Assembly: GCA_049974865.1 (NCBI GenBank)
Contig: JBNGCX010000018.1
Coordinates: 1-61,600, forward strand
Direction of reading: 5' to 3'
Length of the DNA: 61,600 bases
DNA from: JAGSOU01 sp049974865
GTDB lineage: Bacteria > Pseudomonadota > Alphaproteobacteria > Rhodobacterales > Rhodobacteraceae
Shown one piece after another: positions 33,616 through 43,066 of the stretch (position 1 is the first letter of the stretch; the number at the start of each line of letters is the position of its first letter). The notes beneath the pieces are model-generated. The model saw only the letters and a program-made list of their open reading frames with translations, had not been told where the DNA came from and searched no databases. The position numbers and the translations under genes were made by a program.

Positions 33616-34992
33616 TCAGGCCAGATAGGGCCCCAGCGCCGCGCCGATGGCGACGGTGACCGCGACCCCGATCACGTCCAGCAAAACGCCCGCGCGGATC
33701 ATGTCGGCCCGGCCCACCGCGCGGTGGGTGAAGACGATGGCGTTGGGCGGCGTCGCCACCGGCAGCATGAAGCCCAGCGAGGCCGCCATCGCCACCGGCA
33801 GAAGGAAGGCCACGGGATCGGCCCCCAGGGTGACCGCCGCCGCCCCCGCGATGGGCAGGAAAATCGCCGCCATCGCCGTGTTGCTGGCCAGCTCGCCCAC
33901 CAGCACGATCACCGCGGCGATCACCACGATCAGCACCGGCAGCGGCAGCCCCTGCAAAGCGGCGGCCTGCTGCCCGATCCAGGCGGCCAGCCCGGTCGTC
34001 TCCAGCAGCCCGGCCAGCGCCAGCCCGCCGCCGAACAGGATCAGCACGTCCCAGCGCAGCGTCGCCGCATGGCCCCAGTCCAGCAGCCGCCCGCCCTGCC
34101 CCGAGGGCAGCACGAACAGCGCCAGCGCGGCCAGCATCCCGATCCCGGCGTCGCTGAGGCCGAGGCCGGGAAACAGCCCCTCCAGAAACGGCCGGGTGAT
34201 CCAGGCCGCGGCCGTCAGCCCCGCGATCACCGCCACGCGCCGCTCGCCCGGGCCCATCGGCCCCGGCGCGTCGGCCAGGTCCAGCGCCAGCCGTCCCCGG
34301 CCCAGCCCGGGGCTCACATGGGCCAGCACCGCCCAGGCCACCACCAGCAACGTCGCCGCCACCGGCATGGCCACCATCGCCCATCGGGCGAAACCGATCT
34401 CGATCCCCTGCACGCGGCTCATGTAGGCGGCGAAGATGGCGTTGGGGGGCGTGCCGATCAGCGTGCCCATGCCGCCGATCGTGGCCGAGAACGCCACCCC
34501 CAGCATCAGCGCGGTGGCAAAGCGCCCCTTGCCCGCCTGGGTATCCGCGATCCCGGCGGCGATGGGGGTGACCACCATCGCCGCGGCGGTGTTGCTGATC
34601 CACAGGCTGAGGAAGGCCGTGGTCCCCATCATCGCCGCCAGCACCCGCCCCGGCCGGTCCCCGGCGAGCCGCAGCAGGGCGTAGGCGACGCGGCGGTGCA
34701 GCCCCCATTGCTCGATCGCCTTGGCCAGCAGGAACCCACCCAGGAACAGGACGATCAGCGGGTGGCTGTAGGAGGATGCCACCTCGTCGATGCCTGCCAG
34801 CCCCAGCAGCGGCGCCAGCGCCAGCGGGACCAGCGCGGTGGCGGCCAGCGGCACCGCCTCGGTCAGCCACCAGACAGCCATCAGCAGGCCGAGGCCCGCC
34901 CCGGCCCAGGCGGCATCCGACAGGCCCTCGGGGGGCGGCAGGATCAGGGTGAGCGCGAGGCCGGCGGCCCCCGCAATCAGGGACAAACGCAT
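33616..34992 (-). CDS. DASS-family (SLC13/CitT-like) anion symporter
   Basis: The 458-residue inner-membrane protein has about 11-12 helices. Conserved segments include the SNT-type motifs FLSLWISNTAAAMVVTPI and GELASNTAMAAIFLPI, and GTLIGTPPNAIFAAYM and ATPPNAIVF loops, all typical of divalent anion:sodium symporters. Substrates of this family are C4-dicarboxylates, citrate or sulfate. It may be a target of dicarboxylate sensing but has no genetic link to dctB here. Confidence 0.88.
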   Translation of the reverse strand: MRLSLIAGAAGLALTLILPPPEGLSDAAWAGAGLGLLMAVWWLTEAVPLAATALVPLALAPLLGLAGIDEVASSYSHPLIVLFLGGFLLAKAIEQWGLHRRVAYALLRLAGDRPGRVLAAMMGTTAFLSLWISNTAAAMVVTPIAAGIADTQAGKGRFATALMLGVAFSATIGGMGTLIGTPPNAIFAAYMSRVQGIEIGFARWAMVAMPVAATLLVVAWAVLAHVSPGLGRGRLALDLADAPGPMGPGERRVAVIAGLTAAAWITRPFLEGLFPGLGLSDAGIGMLAALALFVLPSGQGGRLLDWGHAATLRWDVLILFGGGLALAGLLETTGLAAWIGQQAAALQGLPLPVLIVVIAAVIVLVGELASNTAMAAIFLPIAGAAAVTLGADPVAFLLPVAMAASLGFMLPVATPPNAIVFTHRAVGRADMIRAGVLLDVIGVAVTVAIGAALGPYLA

Positions 34993-35044
34993 ACCGTTGT
35001 GTAAGCGCCGCGGCGCCGCGCCTCAAGCGCCGAAGGACAGGGGA

Positions 35045-36004
35045 TCAGGGCGCGCGGCCGTCGCTCAGCGCCCCGATGCGCACGCCCATGCCCTCAAGCT
35101 TGGCCGCGGCCTGCCCCATGGCCGCGGCCAGCGTGGCCTCGCCGCCCCCTTCCACGACGGCCTCGGACTGGCTGAGGATCTTGCCGGATTGCAGGTCGAT
35201 CACCTGGGCGAAAACCTGGAAGCGCTGCGGCGGGGATTGCTCGAATATCTTGAAATTCAGCATCCGCTGCGGCGGGTCCAGCGCCCCCTTGCCGGCCCGG
35301 CACAGTTGGCCGAAGCGGGTCTTGCCACGCGTCGCGGGCAGGATGGCATTGCCGGTGCCCAGCAGGAAGGAGACGTGGCGCCCGGTACCCTTGCGACTGT
35401 CCTGCGCGACCCTGTGCGCGGTCTCGCGTGCCCGGAAATAGTCGCGCATCGAGAAATCCGCGGAAGGCGGGGCAAGGCCGCGCGCGGCCATGAATGCCTC
35501 GGCCGCCCCGTTCATCAGGCTGAAATCCTTGCGCTCGGCGTCGAAGATACAGTCGGTCGGCTGGTTCTCGGTGCCCTGCTGCAGGGTCAGCTCCATCCCG
35601 CGCTGCACCGTGAGCCCGCCGCCGACGGCGACCATCTGGCTGGTGACCAGGCGCGGCGTCAGCGCGTCGAACCGGAACACCCGCGTGGCGCCGCGGCCGG
35701 TCATCCGCCCCGTCCAGCCGCCGCCCGAGCCGTTGCGCACCAGGGTCATCCGCGCGCCGCCGCCGGTCATCTCGATGCGGTCGCAGCCCTGGTAGGTCAG
35801 GTGCACAGGCCCCTCGTTGCGCTTGCGGTTCAGCACCACCACGCCGCCCGCGGCGAGCGTGACCGATCCCGATATCGCCTGGTAGGTCCCCTGGCACGGC
35901 AGGGTGGTTTGTCCGGCCCCGGCCGTCGGGCCGGCCATGCCGAGAACGGAAAGGATCACGGCGCCCAGGCGGGCGCGGGGGGAAACACGTAAAGAATGAA
36001 TCAT
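35045..36004 (-). CDS. Exported protein of unknown function
   Basis: The 319-residue product has a Sec signal (RLGAVILSVLGMAGPTAGAG) and two parts: a beta-rich N-terminal half (YQAISGSVTLAAGGVVVLNRK, CDRIEMTGGG, MTLVRNGSG) and a C-terminal half of alternating helices and strands ending FQVFAQVIDLQSGKILSQSEAVV, faintly like CsgG/LpoB-type folds. I do not recognise a family. It reads with polX and dodecin on the same strand but is separated from polX by 86 bp. The upstream ribosome site is not strong. Confidence 0.65.
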   Translation of the reverse strand: MIHSLRVSPRARLGAVILSVLGMAGPTAGAGQTTLPCQGTYQAISGSVTLAAGGVVVLNRKRNEGPVHLTYQGCDRIEMTGGGARMTLVRNGSGGGWTGRMTGRGATRVFRFDALTPRLVTSQMVAVGGGLTVQRGMELTLQQGTENQPTDCIFDAERKDFSLMNGAAEAFMAARGLAPPSADFSMRDYFRARETAHRVAQDSRKGTGRHVSFLLGTGNAILPATRGKTRFGQLCRAGKGALDPPQRMLNFKIFEQSPPQRFQVFAQVIDLQSGKILSQSEAVVEGGGEATLAAAMGQAAAKLEGMGVRIGALSDGRAP

Positions 36005-36090
36005 GGGTGGACGCTAACAACCGTAACCGCGTCCTGTCCACAGCCGGCCATCCCGCTATGCGTCGGGCGGGGGCGCCCCGCCGCCGCGGC

Positions 36091-37809
36091 CTACCGCTTC
36101 AGCAGCTTTCGCAGGTCCGCCAACGACCGCGTGTTTAGCACATCCCGCGCCTCCAGCCAGCCGCGCCCGGCCTGGCTGATGCCGAAGCGCATCATCTCCA
36201 GCCCGGCGGTCGAATGGGCATCGGTCGAGATCGCCACCTTCAGCCCCATGTCGCGGGCCATGCGGCAATGGAGGTCATCGAGGTCCAGCCGGCTGGGATG
36301 GGCGTTGAGCTCTGGGAAACAGCCGCGCTCCTGCGCGCCGCGCATCACCTGTTCAAGGTCGATCGCGTAGGCCGGGCGCTCGTTGATCAGCCGCCCTGTC
36401 GGGTGGGCGAGGATGGTGAAATGCGGGTTGTCCATCGCGCGCAACACGCGTTCGGTCTGCTTCTCGCGCGACAGCGAGAAGCCGCCGTGGATGGCGCAGA
36501 CGGTGTAGTCCAGCCGCGCCAGCAGGTCATCGCCATAATCGAGGCTGCCATCCTCATGGATATCGACCTCGCAGGACTTGAGGATGCGAATGCCGTCGAT
36601 CTGGTCGTTCAGCCGGTCGATCTCGTCGATCTGCGCGGCCAACTCGTCGGCGCTGAGGCCCCCGGCGACGGTCTGGCTGCGGGAATGGTCGGTGATGCCC
36701 AGGTATCCGTAGCCCAGCGACCGCGCCGCCTCGGCCATCTCGCGGATGCCGTATTTTCCGTCGCTGGCCTTGGTGTGGCAGTGCAGGTCGCCCCGGATGT
36801 CGTCCAGCGCCACCAGGTCGGGCAGCGCGCCCTTCTCGGCCGCCGCGATCTCGCCGTGGTTCTCGCGCAGAAGGGGTGCGATGAAGGGCAGGCCGAGCTT
36901 GTCGTAGATCTCCTCCTCGCTCTGCCCGGCGATGCGGTCCTCGCCCTCGAAGAGCCCGTATTCGTTCAGCTTCCAGCCCCGGCCGATGGCGCGCTTGCGC
37001 AGGGCGATGTTGTGGGCCTTGGAACCGGTGAAATACATCAGCGCCGCGCCGTAGCTGACCTCGGGCACCACCCGCAGATCGACGCTGAACCCCGAATGCA
37101 GCGTGACCGTGGAGCGCGTGGACCCGTGCGAGACCACATCCGCGACCTCTTCGTATTCCACGAAGCGGTCCGTGACGGCACTGCCGCGGTCGGCGGTGAC
37201 CAGGATGTCCAGGTCGCCGACGGTTTCCTTTTCCCGGCGAAAGCTGCCGGCGACGGTGACCTGTTTGACCCCGTCGAGGCCCCTCAGGTAGGCCAGCAGC
37301 GGTTCGGCGATATGTTCGGCGTCGATCAGGCGCAGCCGCTTTTCGCTTGTGGCGAGCCGGTCGAGTTCCTCCAGGATATTCGCCTCGGTCTTCGCGCCGA
37401 AGCCGGGCACCGCGCGCAGCCGCCCCTGCCGCGCCGCCTTGCGCAGCGCGTCGAGCGTGTCCGCGCCCAGCGCGTCGTGCAGCGCCTTGACCCGCTTGGG
37501 CCCCAGACCGGGCACGCGGCGCATATCCGACAGGCCGGGCGGCAGCCGCGCCTCCAGCTCGTCCAGCAGCGCGAGCGCGCCGGTTTCGGACAGCTCCGCG
37601 ATCTTTCCGGCCAGGTCGTCGCCGATCCCCGGCAGGTCCGACAGGTCCTCGCCCTCGGCGATCATCGCCGCGGCGTCGCGCGGCAGGCCGGCGATGGTGG
37701 CCGCTGCATTGCGGTAGGCACGCACGCGAAACCGGTTCCCGCCCTCGATCTCCAGAAGGTCGGCCAGCTTGCGGAACGCCTCGGCGATCTCTGCGTTATG
37801 GACCGGCAT
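36091..37809 (-). CDS. polX: PolX: DNA polymerase X with PHP domain
   Basis: The 572-residue protein joins a family X polymerase (HhH in LPGIGDDLAGKIAEL and VPGLGPKRVKALHDAL; palm motif VGDLDILVTAD with catalytic aspartates; about residues 1-315) to a PHP phosphoesterase (DLHCHTKASDGKYG, ITDHSRSQT, CEVDIHEDG; about 335-572). PolX repairs short DNA gaps, with the PHP domain supplying 3'-5' exonuclease or AP-endonuclease activity. Length and domain order are normal. Confidence 0.93.
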   Translation of the reverse strand: MPVHNAEIAEAFRKLADLLEIEGGNRFRVRAYRNAAATIAGLPRDAAAMIAEGEDLSDLPGIGDDLAGKIAELSETGALALLDELEARLPPGLSDMRRVPGLGPKRVKALHDALGADTLDALRKAARQGRLRAVPGFGAKTEANILEELDRLATSEKRLRLIDAEHIAEPLLAYLRGLDGVKQVTVAGSFRREKETVGDLDILVTADRGSAVTDRFVEYEEVADVVSHGSTRSTVTLHSGFSVDLRVVPEVSYGAALMYFTGSKAHNIALRKRAIGRGWKLNEYGLFEGEDRIAGQSEEEIYDKLGLPFIAPLLRENHGEIAAAEKGALPDLVALDDIRGDLHCHTKASDGKYGIREMAEAARSLGYGYLGITDHSRSQTVAGGLSADELAAQIDEIDRLNDQIDGIRILKSCEVDIHEDGSLDYGDDLLARLDYTVCAIHGGFSLSREKQTERVLRAMDNPHFTILAHPTGRLINERPAYAIDLEQVMRGAQERGCFPELNAHPSRLDLDDLHCRMARDMGLKVAISTDAHSTAGLEMMRFGISQAGRGWLEARDVLNTRSLADLRKLLKR

Positions 37810-37823
37810 CCCCCGCCCGCGGA

Positions 37824-38027
37824 TCAGTCCTCGAGCACGAAACTGATCTTGGCGTTGATCCGGTATTTGACCACCTTCGCGTTGTCGACGGCGGCCTCCA
37901 TTTCCTTGATGTAGATCGACTTGATGTTGCGGACGGATTTCGCCGCGTTGGTCACGGCGACCTGCACCGCGTCCTCGAAGCTCTTGTCGGATTCAGCCAG
38001 AACCTCGATCACTTTCAGCATCGACAT
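37824..38027 (-). CDS. Dodecin (flavin-storage protein)
   Basis: The 67-residue protein matches dodecins: VIEVLAESDKSFEDAVQVAV followed by NIKSIYIKEMEAAVDNAKVVKYRINAKISFVLED. Dodecins form hollow dodecamers that bind flavin or coenzyme A. In bacterial dodecins a conserved Trp sandwiches the flavin; here that position reads IKSIYIKE, with tyrosine instead, so ligand preference may differ. It precedes polX by 14 bp on the same strand. Confidence 0.88.
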   Translation of the reverse strand: MSMLKVIEVLAESDKSFEDAVQVAVTNAAKSVRNIKSIYIKEMEAAVDNAKVVKYRINAKISFVLED

Positions 38028-38132
38028 ATCGTCTCCTCCCTCGATCTGTCATCGTCCCCCGGCAGCCCGGAAGACGGTGACAGTCTAAGAGGTGACGCCG
38101 CCGCGCGCGTTGACCTCGGTCAAAGGCGCCGG

Positions 38133-40421
38133 TCAGGCCTCCAGCACCAGCCGCCCCCGTCCGCGCGAGCAGCAACTGACGATGCGGTCGCCCGCCGCGC
38201 GCTCCTTCTGGGTCAGCACCCGGTCGCGATGGTCGATCTCGCCCTCGGCCACCCGCAACTCGCAACTGCCGCACAGCCCCTCTTCGCAGTCGCTGGCCAC
38301 GTCGATCCCCGACCCGCGCAGGACCTGCAGCAGCGTCCGGTCGGCGGGCACGGTCAGGGTCAGGCCGCTGTCGCGCAGCTCCACCTCGAAGGGGTCTTCC
38401 TGCGAGGGGTCGAAAAGCGCGGGGGAGGCGCCGAAATGCTCAACGGTCAGGGTGACGTCGGGGCGCTGCGCGACCTCGGCCTCCAGCGCGTCGAGCAGGC
38501 GCTCGGGGCCGCAAGCGACGATCTGGGTGCCGGGGGCGGCGCCGGCCACCAGCGCGGCGATATCGGCCCGCGTGCCCTCGTCGCCGACGTGCAGGGACAG
38601 CGCCGGCCCATGGTCGCGCGCGACGCGGTCGAGGAACGCCATGCGCCCCCGCGACCGCCCCGCGTAGTGGAAGGCGTAGTCCTTGCCCAGCGCCTTCAGC
38701 CGGTCGGCCATGGCCAGGATCGGCGTGATCCCGATCCCGCCCGCGATCAGCAGATGCGAGGGCGCGTCTTCGTCCAGTCGGAAATGGTTCTTGGGCCCGC
38801 GCACGCGCAGCTCGCTGCCCGCGCGGATGGTCTCGTGCAGCCAGCGCGAGCCGCCGCGCCCCTCGTCCTCGCGCAGCACGGCCAGGTGCCACTCGCCCGA
38901 TTTCGCCGGGCCGCAGAGCGAGTATTTGCGCGACTCGCCGTCCGGCAGCACCACGTCCAGATGCGCCCCCGCCGACCAGTCCGGCAGCGGTGCGCCGGTG
39001 GGGTCGGCCAGCGTCAGGCCGAGGACGCCCTGTGCCTCCTCCCGCGCGGCGGCGACGGTGACGCGGCGCTGGATGGCGCGGATCTCGGGCGCGCCCACGG
39101 GGAAGTCGCGCTGCGCCAGCCGCAGGGCGGGATCGCCGCGCTCGGGGTTCTGCGCCGGGTCCCAGCGCACCCACAGCGCCTCGGGCCCGCGGAACGAGAC
39201 ATTGGGCAGGAAGGTGAACTCCTGCTCCTCCAGCTCCAGATGCGGCAGGCGGCGGGTGAATTCCTCCAGGAAGATGCGCATCTCCATCCGGCCCAGGTTC
39301 TTGCCCATGCACTGGTGGCTGCCATAGCCGAAGGTCAGATGCTCGGCCGCGTTGTCGCGGTAGATGTCCAGCGCGTCGGGGTTCTCGAAATGGCGCGGGT
39401 CGTGGTTGCCCGAGGCCATGACCATCAGCAGGCGCCCGCCCTCGGGGATGGTCACGCCGCCCACCTCCACGTCGCGCGTCGTGATCCGCCGCCAGGCCAC
39501 GATCGATCCCGAATGGCGCAGGCATTCCTCGGCCGCGGCCGGGATCAGCTCGGGGTTGGCGCACAGCTCGGCCCAGGTGGCCGGGCGCGACAGAAGCTGG
39601 CGGAAGGCATTGGCGGTGGCCAGTGCCGTGGTCTCATGCGCGGCCACGATGATCGCCATCATCATCGAGTGCAGGTAGTTCTCGGTCACCACCTCCGGCA
39701 TCTGCCGGTTCTTCTCGATCATGTCGTGCATCCAGCCATGCCCGTCGGTCTGGGCGCGCATCTTTTCCAGCACCTGGCCGGAATACTGCCAGAACTGGCC
39801 CACGCCCTCGGCCACCGCGACCTGCTCGTCGGGCGAGGGGCGGCCCCAGGTGTTGACCGTGTGCGCCACCGAGAAGCGGCGGAGCTGGGCCATGTCCTCT
39901 TCGGGGACGCCAAGGAAATGCAGGGCCACGGTCAGCGGGATTTCCCAGAACATCTCGGCCACCAGGTCGGCGCGGCCGCGGTCAATGATCGCGTCCAGCT
40001 TTTCGCGCACCAGGCGGCGCACCATGGGGGCGTGCGCCTCCAGCGCGTCGGGGGTGAAGGCATCCAGCAGCGCGCGGCGGCGCTCCATGTGGACCGGCTC
40101 ATCCTCGTTCACCAGCGTCCGGTTCATGCCGAACTCGTAGCGCTTCAGAACCTCCAGCGCCTCGGGCGTCGCGGGGGTGATCTTTTCCAGCGCCACCGAG
40201 GGCGAGAAGGTGATGTTGTCGCGGAAGATCGCCTTGATGTCCTCGTAGCGGGTGACGACCCAGTATCCCAGCGCCTCGCTATAGAAAACCGGCTCCTCCT
40301 CGCGCGCCCAGCGCAGCGCCTCGGCCGGGTCGGCCTGGTAGGGCGCGTCGAAGGCGTCGAAATTCCGCGCCTTTTCCGAGAACGGGCAGCCGCCCGCGGC
40401 AGAACTCACCGGCTTGTTCAT
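38133..40421 (-). CDS. Self-sufficient cytochrome P450-reductase-ferredoxin fusion (CYP116B-like)
   Basis: The 762-residue cytosolic enzyme is a P450 fused to a phthalate-dioxygenase-reductase-type module. The P450 (about 20-430) has the I-helix VAAHETTAL, ExxR in EECLR, and haem loop FGYGSHQCMGKN with Cys near 371. The reductase carries FMN-binding RKYSLCGPAK and NADH-binding LIAGGIGITPILAM. A C-terminal [2Fe-2S] ferredoxin shows CEEGLCGSC plus a final cysteine. Electrons pass from NAD(P)H through FMN and the cluster to haem. The start at 40421 has GGAGGA 7 bp upstream, better than an ATG two codons earlier. The divergent IclR gene probably controls it. Substrate unknown. Confidence 0.92.
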   Translation of the reverse strand: MNKPVSSAAGGCPFSEKARNFDAFDAPYQADPAEALRWAREEEPVFYSEALGYWVVTRYEDIKAIFRDNITFSPSVALEKITPATPEALEVLKRYEFGMNRTLVNEDEPVHMERRRALLDAFTPDALEAHAPMVRRLVREKLDAIIDRGRADLVAEMFWEIPLTVALHFLGVPEEDMAQLRRFSVAHTVNTWGRPSPDEQVAVAEGVGQFWQYSGQVLEKMRAQTDGHGWMHDMIEKNRQMPEVVTENYLHSMMMAIIVAAHETTALATANAFRQLLSRPATWAELCANPELIPAAAEECLRHSGSIVAWRRITTRDVEVGGVTIPEGGRLLMVMASGNHDPRHFENPDALDIYRDNAAEHLTFGYGSHQCMGKNLGRMEMRIFLEEFTRRLPHLELEEQEFTFLPNVSFRGPEALWVRWDPAQNPERGDPALRLAQRDFPVGAPEIRAIQRRVTVAAAREEAQGVLGLTLADPTGAPLPDWSAGAHLDVVLPDGESRKYSLCGPAKSGEWHLAVLREDEGRGGSRWLHETIRAGSELRVRGPKNHFRLDEDAPSHLLIAGGIGITPILAMADRLKALGKDYAFHYAGRSRGRMAFLDRVARDHGPALSLHVGDEGTRADIAALVAGAAPGTQIVACGPERLLDALEAEVAQRPDVTLTVEHFGASPALFDPSQEDPFEVELRDSGLTLTVPADRTLLQVLRGSGIDVASDCEEGLCGSCELRVAEGEIDHRDRVLTQKERAAGDRIVSCCSRGRGRLVLEA

Positions 40422-40549
40422 GTGCATTCCTCCCCCAACGGTGTCTCCCTTCGCGCCACATCGGTGTTACTTTTATCGCACCATGTGTTGCACTAATAGT
40501 TTCCCTTGATAGGATGCCCCTGTCAAACACAATCCAGGCGAGGCCCTAT

Positions 40550-41254
40550 ATGGCGACATTGCAGACATTGGACCGCGGGTTGCGCGCGCTTTCGCTGGTG
40601 GCCGACGCCCCGCACGGGCTGAGCCCGGCCGAGATCGCGGCGGCGCTGGATGTGCACAAGGCCATCGCCTACCGCCTGATCGCCACGCTGGAGGCGCATG
40701 GCATGGTCGCGCGCACGCCGCAGGGGAGGATCATCCTGGGCACCGCGCCGCTGCACCTGGGGGCGAACGTGCAGTCGCAGTTCCTGAACGCCGCCCTGCC
40801 CCACCTGGACGCGGTGGCGCAGCAGACGGGGGCGGCGGCCTGCATCGTGCTGGCACAGGGAGACGAAGCGGTGGTGGCCCTGGTGCGCGAGGCGCCGGGC
40901 GACGACATCATGCGGCTGACCTACCGGCTGGGCGTGCGCCACCCGCTGACGCGCGGCGCGACGGGGATCGCCATCCTCGCCGGGCGCCCGCCCGCCCCGG
41001 GCGAGCCCGAGGCCGTGACCGAGGCCCGCGCCGACGGCTTCGCCCTGACCCGCGGAGAGCTGCAGACCGGCGCGGTTGGCGTGGCCGCCCCCGTGCTGAC
41101 GCCCGGCATGCCCCGGCTCGGGCTGGAGCCCGCCGTGGGCCTGGCCAAGCTGCATGACCTGGATATCGAAACCGCGGCCCGCGCCGTCATGGACTGCGCC
41201 GAGACGCTGCGCGGGCTTATGCAACCGGCCGACGAGGCCGCCGCCGCGGTCTGA
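40550..41254 (+). CDS. IclR family regulator
   Basis: The 234-residue protein has an N-terminal winged HTH (LDRGLRALSLVADAPHGLSPAEIAAALDVHKAIAYRLIATLEAHGMV) and an IclR effector domain (LPHLDAVAQQTGAAACIVLAQG, REAPGDDIMRLTYRLGVRHPLTRGATG). It is divergent from the P450 fusion gene with 128 bp between starts, the usual layout for a regulator of that gene. The ATG at 40550 has a GAGG ribosome site; an ATG 12 codons upstream has its AGG directly against it and is less likely. Confidence 0.9.
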   Translation: MATLQTLDRGLRALSLVADAPHGLSPAEIAAALDVHKAIAYRLIATLEAHGMVARTPQGRIILGTAPLHLGANVQSQFLNAALPHLDAVAQQTGAAACIVLAQGDEAVVALVREAPGDDIMRLTYRLGVRHPLTRGATGIAILAGRPPAPGEPEAVTEARADGFALTRGELQTGAVGVAAPVLTPGMPRLGLEPAVGLAKLHDLDIETAARAVMDCAETLRGLMQPADEAAAAV

Positions 41255-41272
41255 GCCCGCCTGCGGGCGACC

Positions 41273-42235
41273 CTAGGAGGGGCAGCCGAAGAACTGCCCG
41301 TCGAAGGGCAGGCAGATCGCGCCGTCGCCGTCGCCTTCCAGCCGCAGCGTGTTCTGGTCGATCGAGATCGCGGTGACACGGGTCCAGTCCGCGGGGCACG
41401 GCACCGCGCCGATGGCGTGGCGCACCCGGTGCACCCGGCTGGGCGCGAGCGACAGCGGGCAGGCACCGCCCGTACCACATTCCGCATGCCGCTTCCGCTG
41501 CCGCCCGCTCCCGGGCGCACAGCCGTCCCCGATGCCCAGCACGCGCCCGCCCTCGGCATGCCACAGCATGGTGACCGGCAGCATGCCGGGATCGCGCAGC
41601 ACGAAGACGATGTCCTGCTCGGCATGGCGCAGCACCGCCGTCCAGGCCAGGCTGTTGCCCGTGGCCTCGACAAGGGTCACGCGGGCCTCGGCGCCCAGCG
41701 CCCGCCCCGCACCCAGTTCCACCGGGCCGCCCCGCGCGCAGCGCGATGCCAGCTCTCCCTGCTGCGCCGGGAGGTCCCGGGCGCAGGGCATCAATTCACC
41801 CGCCGCCACCGGCTGCTTGGGCGAAAAGCTGAGCTGCCCGCCATCCGCCATGCGCACCACCGGGTGATGGGACAGGTTCAGCACGCCCTGGCCCCCGCTG
41901 AGAAGATGCGACTGGTAGAGGATCGGCTCGCCCTTGCGCAGGCTCAGTTCCTTTTCGACCGAGGCGCCCTGCACGACATGGCCGAGGCTCAGCCGGGCCA
42001 GCGCCGCGCGCCCCGACTGGACCACCTCGCGCAGCTCCCACGGGCTGTCGGCGGTCCAGCCGTGGCCGCCGCCACAGGGGCCGCAACTGAAATCGACCGA
42101 GCCGCTGCGCCCCGCGGCCCTGAGCGGGTCGAGCCACTTGCGCCCGTCCCAGAACCTCAGCCCCCGCAATTTTCCCAGATGCGGATCAATCGTGACCGCG
42201 CCATCCGGCATGGTCAGTGTCATGCAACGATCCAT
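41273..42235 (-). CDS. Hypothetical protein, possibly galactose-mutarotase-like fold
   Basis: The 320-residue product is rich in predicted beta strands. Segments such as VTIDPHLGKLRGLRFWDGRKWLDPL, YQSHLLSGGQGVLNLSHHPVVRM and LPVTMLWHAEGG recall aldose-1-epimerase/DUF4432-type carbohydrate folds, but I see no certain catalytic residues. Cysteines are numerous (CGPCGGG, CARDL, CARGG, CAPG, CGTGGACP), which is unusual for a cytosolic sugar enzyme. No signal peptide. It is convergent with the IclR gene (18 bp) and its role is unknown. Confidence 0.65.
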   Translation of the reverse strand: MDRCMTLTMPDGAVTIDPHLGKLRGLRFWDGRKWLDPLRAAGRSGSVDFSCGPCGGGHGWTADSPWELREVVQSGRAALARLSLGHVVQGASVEKELSLRKGEPILYQSHLLSGGQGVLNLSHHPVVRMADGGQLSFSPKQPVAAGELMPCARDLPAQQGELASRCARGGPVELGAGRALGAEARVTLVEATGNSLAWTAVLRHAEQDIVFVLRDPGMLPVTMLWHAEGGRVLGIGDGCAPGSGRQRKRHAECGTGGACPLSLAPSRVHRVRHAIGAVPCPADWTRVTAISIDQNTLRLEGDGDGAICLPFDGQFFGCPS

Positions 42236-42307
42236 AAGGCCCCCCAGCCCGTGCGTTTTTTCAACGTTAACGCACGGGGAAGGCGGGACAAAGACCGGCT
42301 ACGGAAA

Positions 42308-43030
42308 CTAACTGTTGCGAGACGCGTCGCCGCGAAAGCCGGTGGCCACCACGAATTTCTCGGAACTGTCCGAGCGGCTGGCCGGCGGCTTGACGTTGGC
42401 GACCTTGGCGAAGCGCTGTTTCAGCAGCTTCTGCAACTCGCCCTCGGCCCCGCCGGCCAGGACCTTGGCCACGAAGGTGCCGCCCTCTTCCAGAACGTCG
42501 AAGGCGAAATAGGCCGCCGCCTCGCACAACGCGATGATGCGCAAATGGTCGGTCTGCTTGTGGCCCGAGCTGGCCGCGGCCATGTCGCTCATCACCACGT
42601 CGGCCTTGCCGCCGAGCCATTCCTTGACCTTCTCGTCCGCATCGTCCGAGAGGAAGTCGAGCTGGTGGATTTCGGCCCCGGCGATCGGCTCGACCTCCTG
42701 CAGGTCGACGCCCAGCACCTTGCCCACCGGCTTGCCCTTCTTCTCGCCCAGGGCATTGACCCGCTGGACCGCCACCTGCGACCAGCCGCCGGGCGCACAG
42801 CCCAGGTCGACCACCCGCGCGCCGGGCACGAGGAAGCGGTACTTGTCGTCCAGCTCGATGATCTTGAAGGCCGCGCGGCCGCGATAGCCCTCGGCCTGGG
42901 CGCGCTTCACGTAGGGGTCGTTGAGCTGGCGTTCCAGCCAGCGCGTCGAGCTGAGCTTGCGCCCGCGCGCGGATTTCACCCGCACCCTCAGATCGCGCTG
43001 CCCGCGCCCGCTGCTTTTTCTGCCTGCCAT
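42308..43030 (-). CDS. rlmE: 23S rRNA (uridine-2'-O)-methyltransferase RlmE (FtsJ/RrmJ)
   Basis: RlmE methylates U2552 of 23S rRNA. The 240-residue protein has the RrmJ fold: RAAFKIIELDDKYRFL (catalytic Lys), SAM motif VVDLGCAPGGWSQVAV, DVVMSDMAAASSGHKQTDHLR (catalytic Asp), and GGTFVAKVLAGG with the second catalytic Lys. An Arg/Ser-rich N-terminus and a short C-terminal extension are normal for alphaproteobacteria. It is downstream of the Ppx/GppA gene, a common pairing in this group. Confidence 0.93.
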   Translation of the reverse strand: MAGRKSSGRGQRDLRVRVKSARGRKLSSTRWLERQLNDPYVKRAQAEGYRGRAAFKIIELDDKYRFLVPGARVVDLGCAPGGWSQVAVQRVNALGEKKGKPVGKVLGVDLQEVEPIAGAEIHQLDFLSDDADEKVKEWLGGKADVVMSDMAAASSGHKQTDHLRIIALCEAAAYFAFDVLEEGGTFVAKVLAGGAEGELQKLLKQRFAKVANVKPPASRSDSSEKFVVATGFRGDASRNS

Positions 43031-43066
43031 CTCTCTTGTCTCACGTCCTGTGCCGCGCGCGTCCTA

